Assembly: GCA_009746045.1 (NCBI GenBank)
Contig: RPFO01000079.1
Location: 3,895,901 to 3,953,294 of the forward strand
Origin: Mesostigma viride
Taxonomy: Eukaryota > Streptophyta > Mesostigmatophyceae > Mesostigmatales > Mesostigmataceae
Length of the DNA stretch: 57,394 nt
Reading direction: 5' to 3'
Shown piece by piece: positions 50,101 through 57,394 of the stretch. The number at the start of each line of letters is the position of its first letter. Position 1 is the first letter of the stretch. The position numbers and the translations under genes were made by a program. A model generated the notes under the pieces. The model saw nothing but the letters and a program-made list of their open reading frames with translations, had not been told where the DNA came from and ran no database searches.

Positions 50101-51334
50101 GGGCGGGAAGACGGTGGTATAATTGGGTGGGTAGGGACGGAGTGGATGGATGATTGGGGGGGCTGGATGCGGGTGGGACTCAAGTTCGTGTAAAGTCCAA
50201 AGTTGCCTGTAGCATCAGCAAAAATAAGCGAGAAAGCAGCCTAAATTCAAGGAGCCTACTTGTTGTAACATGTGCCAAACTGCAATTAATGGTTGCAGGC
50301 TCACAAGCTGCCAGCTTCATAACGCAAATGGAATGAATTGCATGGTTACAGGACAAGCGTGTGGTTGGAAATCTTACAATGCCTGGCAACGTCTCTTTCA
50401 TGTGCCCACTGAGAACCGCTGTTCAACACAGGAAGGCTTTGGCAAGCAACGAGCTTCGGCCAGGGCCTTCATTGCAAGGAAGCGTGTGTGAAGCAATAAC
50501 GTCAGGATTTACAAGCAGAAACTATACCTAACTTTGCGACCTTCATGCAGTATGTCATGTGCATGGCTATGTAGTATGTGCCAACAATCACAACGAAAAC
50601 GTGCGAAATTGCAAACATTGCCATGGAAGGGCAGGAGCCACGCACGCAGCAAATTAAAACGGTTCGTGAACCAATCTGTCGGGCATAAAGGCAGCAAAGT
50701 CTGGCCAGCAATAATGCAGTGCGATGCGAGAAAAACTCGGTAACTATGGGCAGGCAGGCGCAGCTCGTCCTCAGCAGTGCTATCTAACGTGACGGCGCCT
50801 TATTTCCGCGTGCACGGTGCCGAACATGGCACTGGCCTGATTCCAGTTGCAGCAACGCCAGATGCCTTCCCGTCATAGAGCAGAGGCTTCACGTACGTCG
50901 ACATCGTTGCCTACCAATCGTAATGCTTCCCGTGATAATGCACTCGCGTCCGAACAAAATGTCGAGAAAGCAAACAATCTACACGCGATAAAACTGGGCT
51001 GCTAGCTTTTCAGGACTGGTTTTACCATGCCTTAAAATTCCATTAGCTTACTTTTAAAACCATGGCTGACTAATTTTGGCTAATTTTCAGGTATTTGTGC
51101 CGCACCGCCCGCATGCATGGCCCGGGACGAGTCTCGAAGACGTAAGGGCATTACGTCGGAGTTTACGTACAGATCTGGAATAAAAAAACAGATCTGCATA
51201 TACGCCTAGCCATCTGTATTTTTCGGGCCCTAACTTTTCAGATCTGTCAAAAGCTCTTTGGAATAAACGTACACCTATTTACCTGGAAAAAACCTCGAAC
51301 CCAACTTAAGGCGTGAATCGAGCGTGAATGACTG
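47187..51334. mobile_element. 4.1 kb element with long inverted ends
   Basis: Left and right ends both read inward CAGTCATTCACG... then CGCCTTAAGTTGGGTT. A 119-bp core (47414-47532 and 51135-51253, inverted) is about 96% identical by eye and includes CAGATCTGCATATACGCC. The left end carries an additional partly duplicated stretch (47331-47390). The inside holds a CACACG microsatellite and no recognised transposase frame. The flanks (TATAGT left, TACTGT right) do not give a clear target duplication, so the superfamily is unresolved; a Tc1/mariner-like start (CAGTC) is only a suggestion. Confidence 0.7.
48549..49660. repeat. (CACACG)n / (CACATG)n microsatellite
   Basis: About 1.1 kb of CACACG hexamers. 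A block of variant units (ACACATGCACACATGCACGC then CACACACACACATGC) occurs near 48695-48790 and again near 49130-49207, about 430 bp apart. All frames through it (His/Thr, Cys/Val) are repeat translations. The flanks 47533-48548 and 49661-51134 hold no recognised gene. Confidence 0.95.
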
Positions 51335-51639
51335 TACTGTACTTGTACAGTATGCGCTGCCGAATGTACCAGTGGCATATGGCGCGGCGCGCCGTCAACA
51401 GGCTCATGGCTGATCTGATTGAGACTTTCTCTGCAAGTATCTCAGGGATACACGTGCTGGTCGTGCAGTCACCAAGTACCTACATAATTATGAGAATCTC
51501 GCACAGTGTCGTGATTTTTTCGGGGAAATGGGTATATTTTATTAGCCAATTATGGACCAAAGAGGTGAGAGGGGAAATGAGTATCAGCGAATCCTAATGA
51601 AGGTGGGCACGCACACGTGTGGCGGTGACAGGTGAAAGG

Positions 51640-53260
51640 CTAATAGGGCGCGTTATTAGACCAGGGAAGCCATTGGACCTGAGTGATGTCGCCATGAGGC
51701 ATACTGGTGAATACCTGATTACGGCCCAGTAGATCATGAAAAAGCTGGAGCGGGCTGGGCTTGTCGTTATTGGGCCCTGGGTCCCACACCCTGTGTTGTT
51801 CCTGAGCTAACAGCGAGTAGCGGCGCATAGCCGCATTCCATAGGTATATAAAGCGCCGGACTACGCCGCCGCGGGTATACTCCTCGCGGACCTTAAAGAC
51901 TGTCTCGTTGCGTATGGTCCAGATCGCGTATAGCATAGTAGTGCGTAGCCATATCCATTCTGCTTGGGAAACTGAAAGCTCGGACCCAGGTGTGCCAGCA
52001 ATACCGAAAATGATGGTACGCACGCTGATTGGGAGACTGAGTGGGTGGCGATGCCGTCCATGCGGCCCAGATGTTAATGAGCCACGTCCAAACCCCAGGG
52101 AGATTACAGTAAAGAAACCTGTGCTCAATGGTTTCACTAGGGTGCGTGCACAGGCATCATGATGCATCATGACCAAAACGCTCGTGGAGCATGGCGCAGA
52201 CCCCTATCGCCCTATGCATCAAAAGGTGTTGTACATCAGTGGCCCTGCGGTCCACGAGAGGGTGGTCTACCGCCAGGGTAATCATCTTAACCCAAGTGTA
52301 GCCCGGCCAATGTATTCCCCAGCGGGCTCGGCCCGGGTGGGGCTGATGGTACATATGCAACAAGATATCATAACCCCAATCTGCGGTGTACTCAAAGATA
52401 CATTTGCTGGTTCTGATGTCCCCCTTGGTTAAGACCCATCCAAATTCAACCGGGTCCAGATGTAGTAGATCGAGCCGTGTGTTGCCCACGTGTAGCCATG
52501 TAATGCTCTCAACCGGGGACTATAATGGGTCCGGCTGGATCATGCAGGATCTTGGCACAGACCATGGGACTACGCGTATGCGGTGACACTGGGAAGCTGG
52601 CGTGTACGCATATAAGGTGGATAGTTGATACAGACACCCATTGTGGCCAGAAATAGCGTCCAGCAGTTGTAGTTGGAGCCCCTCAGGTGGCAGAACCGTC
52701 ACGACTAAACCCTTGCACGCAGGCGTGACTCCGTCGGCGTAGAAGCTAACCCAGTCGCCGGTTATAATTGGCTTGCGTGGGGCAGTCATCAATGCATGCC
52801 ACGCCGCTGGTATCGCACTTATAAGAGTTTGCCACGCTTGCAGGGAGGGCATGTGGGAGACCCAAGTGCTGACCTCGTCGTAGCTGATGAGCCGTCGGTA
52901 CGCAGCGCCGTGCCCCAGCCGGTAGAGGTCCAGCACCCTGACAATCGGCGGTGACGCGCGCAGAAAGCCATCATACGGGTTGTGTCCGTGGAGAGTGCCC
53001 AGGGGCTTGTTAGTAGCGTCTGTGATTAAGTCATTAAAAAAGAGTGGCTGCCGTGCCACCTCCTCTCTAGTAGTAGTAGGAAAGACTAGGCGACCCGGCT
53101 TGAGCTTATTGTAACCTGTCCATATGCGCTGCCAATACCATGGGAGTCCTTTGTACGAAATAAGGGTGCTGCCCAGTATGCCCGCCCCCAGTTGCCACGA
53201 GGTGCCACTAGCATGGGTGGAAAGAGAGGCTAGCGTTTCACGTGCAAGCATGCAGCCGGG
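51640..53260 (-). pseudogene. LINE ORF2 C-terminal remnant
   Basis: Three reading frames on - combine into the post-RT part of an L1-like polyprotein: WQLGAGILGSTLISYKGLPW, YNKLKPGR, QPLFFNDLITDA and RVLDLYR (53251-52520), then KCIFEYTADWGYDILL and WVLTKGDI (52489-52157), then ETIEHRFLYCNLPGVWTWL and YAIWTIRNETVFKV (about 52140-51880). Frame changes near 52500 and 52150 and the absence of a reverse transcriptase YxDD region show a 5'-truncated, dead copy. The reading stops at 51640; the 3' end was not defined. Confidence 0.72.
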
Positions 53261-53650
53261 GTGTGTGTTAACTCCCCGTGTCGTGATTTTGGCTGAGGGA
53301 CGCGTGTTTCCAAAAATTCTGCGGGCATGCAGGGGACGGCTACTACGAGTAGAAATTGATTACATAATGAATATGTTTAGATACTCGGATACTTGCGACA
53401 AGTCAAGTCTCGTTTTTCTGTCAACGTGGGATTTTTTTTTTTTTCGTGGCCACAACTGCTCGTGCGTAGGTCGTGGCAAAAAACGGTTAGCGTTAAACTT
53501 TTCGTAAACTTTATGGAAATAGTAAACCAACCAATTACATGGAAAAAAAAAACTGCTAGCGTAGCGCGCCGCGGCCCGCGCCCGCAAGGCCGTTGCGCAA
53601 AATAATGACGTTGTTGGACGCAGCAGGGCGACGTTTGATGGACGCGGAGC

Positions 53651-53669
53651 TGACTCAGGCGATGAGTCA
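53651..53669. promoter_or_regulatory. Inverted pair of AP-1/GCN4-type bZIP sites
   Basis: TGACTCAggcgaTGAGTCA is a perfect inverted pair separated by 5 bp, 199 bp upstream of the aminotransferase start codon. Two TGACGTTG half-sites flank it (about 53606 and 53678). TGACTCA is the target of GCN4/AP-1-class bZIP factors in fungi and animals; use in this organism is inferred. Confidence 0.5.
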
Positions 53670-53731
53670 CGGCACGCTGACGTTGGCTTGCATACAATTC
53701 TCTGCCACCGACTGCCATCGACTGCCATGCT

Positions 53732-53737
53732 TATATA
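53732..53737 (+). promoter_or_regulatory. TATA-like box of the aminotransferase gene
   Basis: TATATA in GCTTATATATCTCGCGG lies 130 bp before the start codon, leaving room for a normal 5' UTR. The upstream stretch 53260-53640 is otherwise unremarkable apart from GC-rich DNA near 53560-53600. Confidence 0.5.
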
Positions 53738-53867
53738 TCTCGCGGTCATTCCCGGGGCACTGATCGCGAAAAAGCTGCTTGGAAAGAAGCGCGAAATAGG
53801 TGAGAGTCTCGTTTGAGTGTGAGTGCACCGGAGTTTTCGATTGTTCTAGATCTTCATCCGACGTGAC

Positions 53868-57394
<3,527 letters not shown>

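Overview
The window looks like nuclear DNA of a eukaryote, most likely a chlorophyte green alga. The genes are cut by many GT-AG introns, the coding exons are GC-rich, a TGTAA poly(A) signal follows the cyclase stop codon, and L1-like retroelements and very long microsatellites are common. The algal assignment is inferred; no database search was possible.

Three host genes can be reconstructed exon by exon. (1) The 3' end of a class III adenylyl/guanylyl cyclase gene lies on + (exons 2833-3070 and 5017-5727). Its ~1.95 kb intron is a chain of tetranucleotide arrays. (2) A complete 17-exon gene on - (46610 down to 22561) encodes a 923-residue multi-pass membrane protein with the layout of OSCA/CSC1/TMEM63 osmosensitive cation channels. 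All 16 splice junctions keep phase. The gene covers 24 kb for 2.77 kb of coding sequence because its introns carry huge satellites: about 520 copies of a 15-bp unit in intron 9, and a 31-bp minisatellite plus a (TTAGG)n array in intron 15. (3) The first seven coding exons of an aspartate aminotransferase gene lie on + (53868-56813); it runs off the right edge.

Most of the rest is mobile DNA. From 0.5 to 21.5 kb there are five copies of a retroelement family that encodes only an L1-ORF1p-like protein (coiled coil plus RRM-like C-terminus, no reverse transcriptase). Two copies have clear target-site duplications, and 3' tails are short microsatellites that differ between copies. One copy (6441-7817, -) still has an intact 458-residue frame. 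Another carries a nested 1.7 kb piggyBac-like TTAA insertion. Other repeats are a pair of TTAC-tailed fragments, two head-to-tail units at 17.1-19.2 kb, a 477-bp element with 12-bp TSD in the channel gene, a 4.1 kb element with long inverted ends (47.2-51.3 kb), and a decayed LINE ORF2 C-terminus (51.6-53.25 kb).

The three host genes act in signalling (cyclic nucleotide), mechanical/osmotic sensing and amino-acid metabolism. Nothing in the sequence ties them into one pathway. The very long reading frames inside the satellites are artefacts of repeat units and are rejected as genes.
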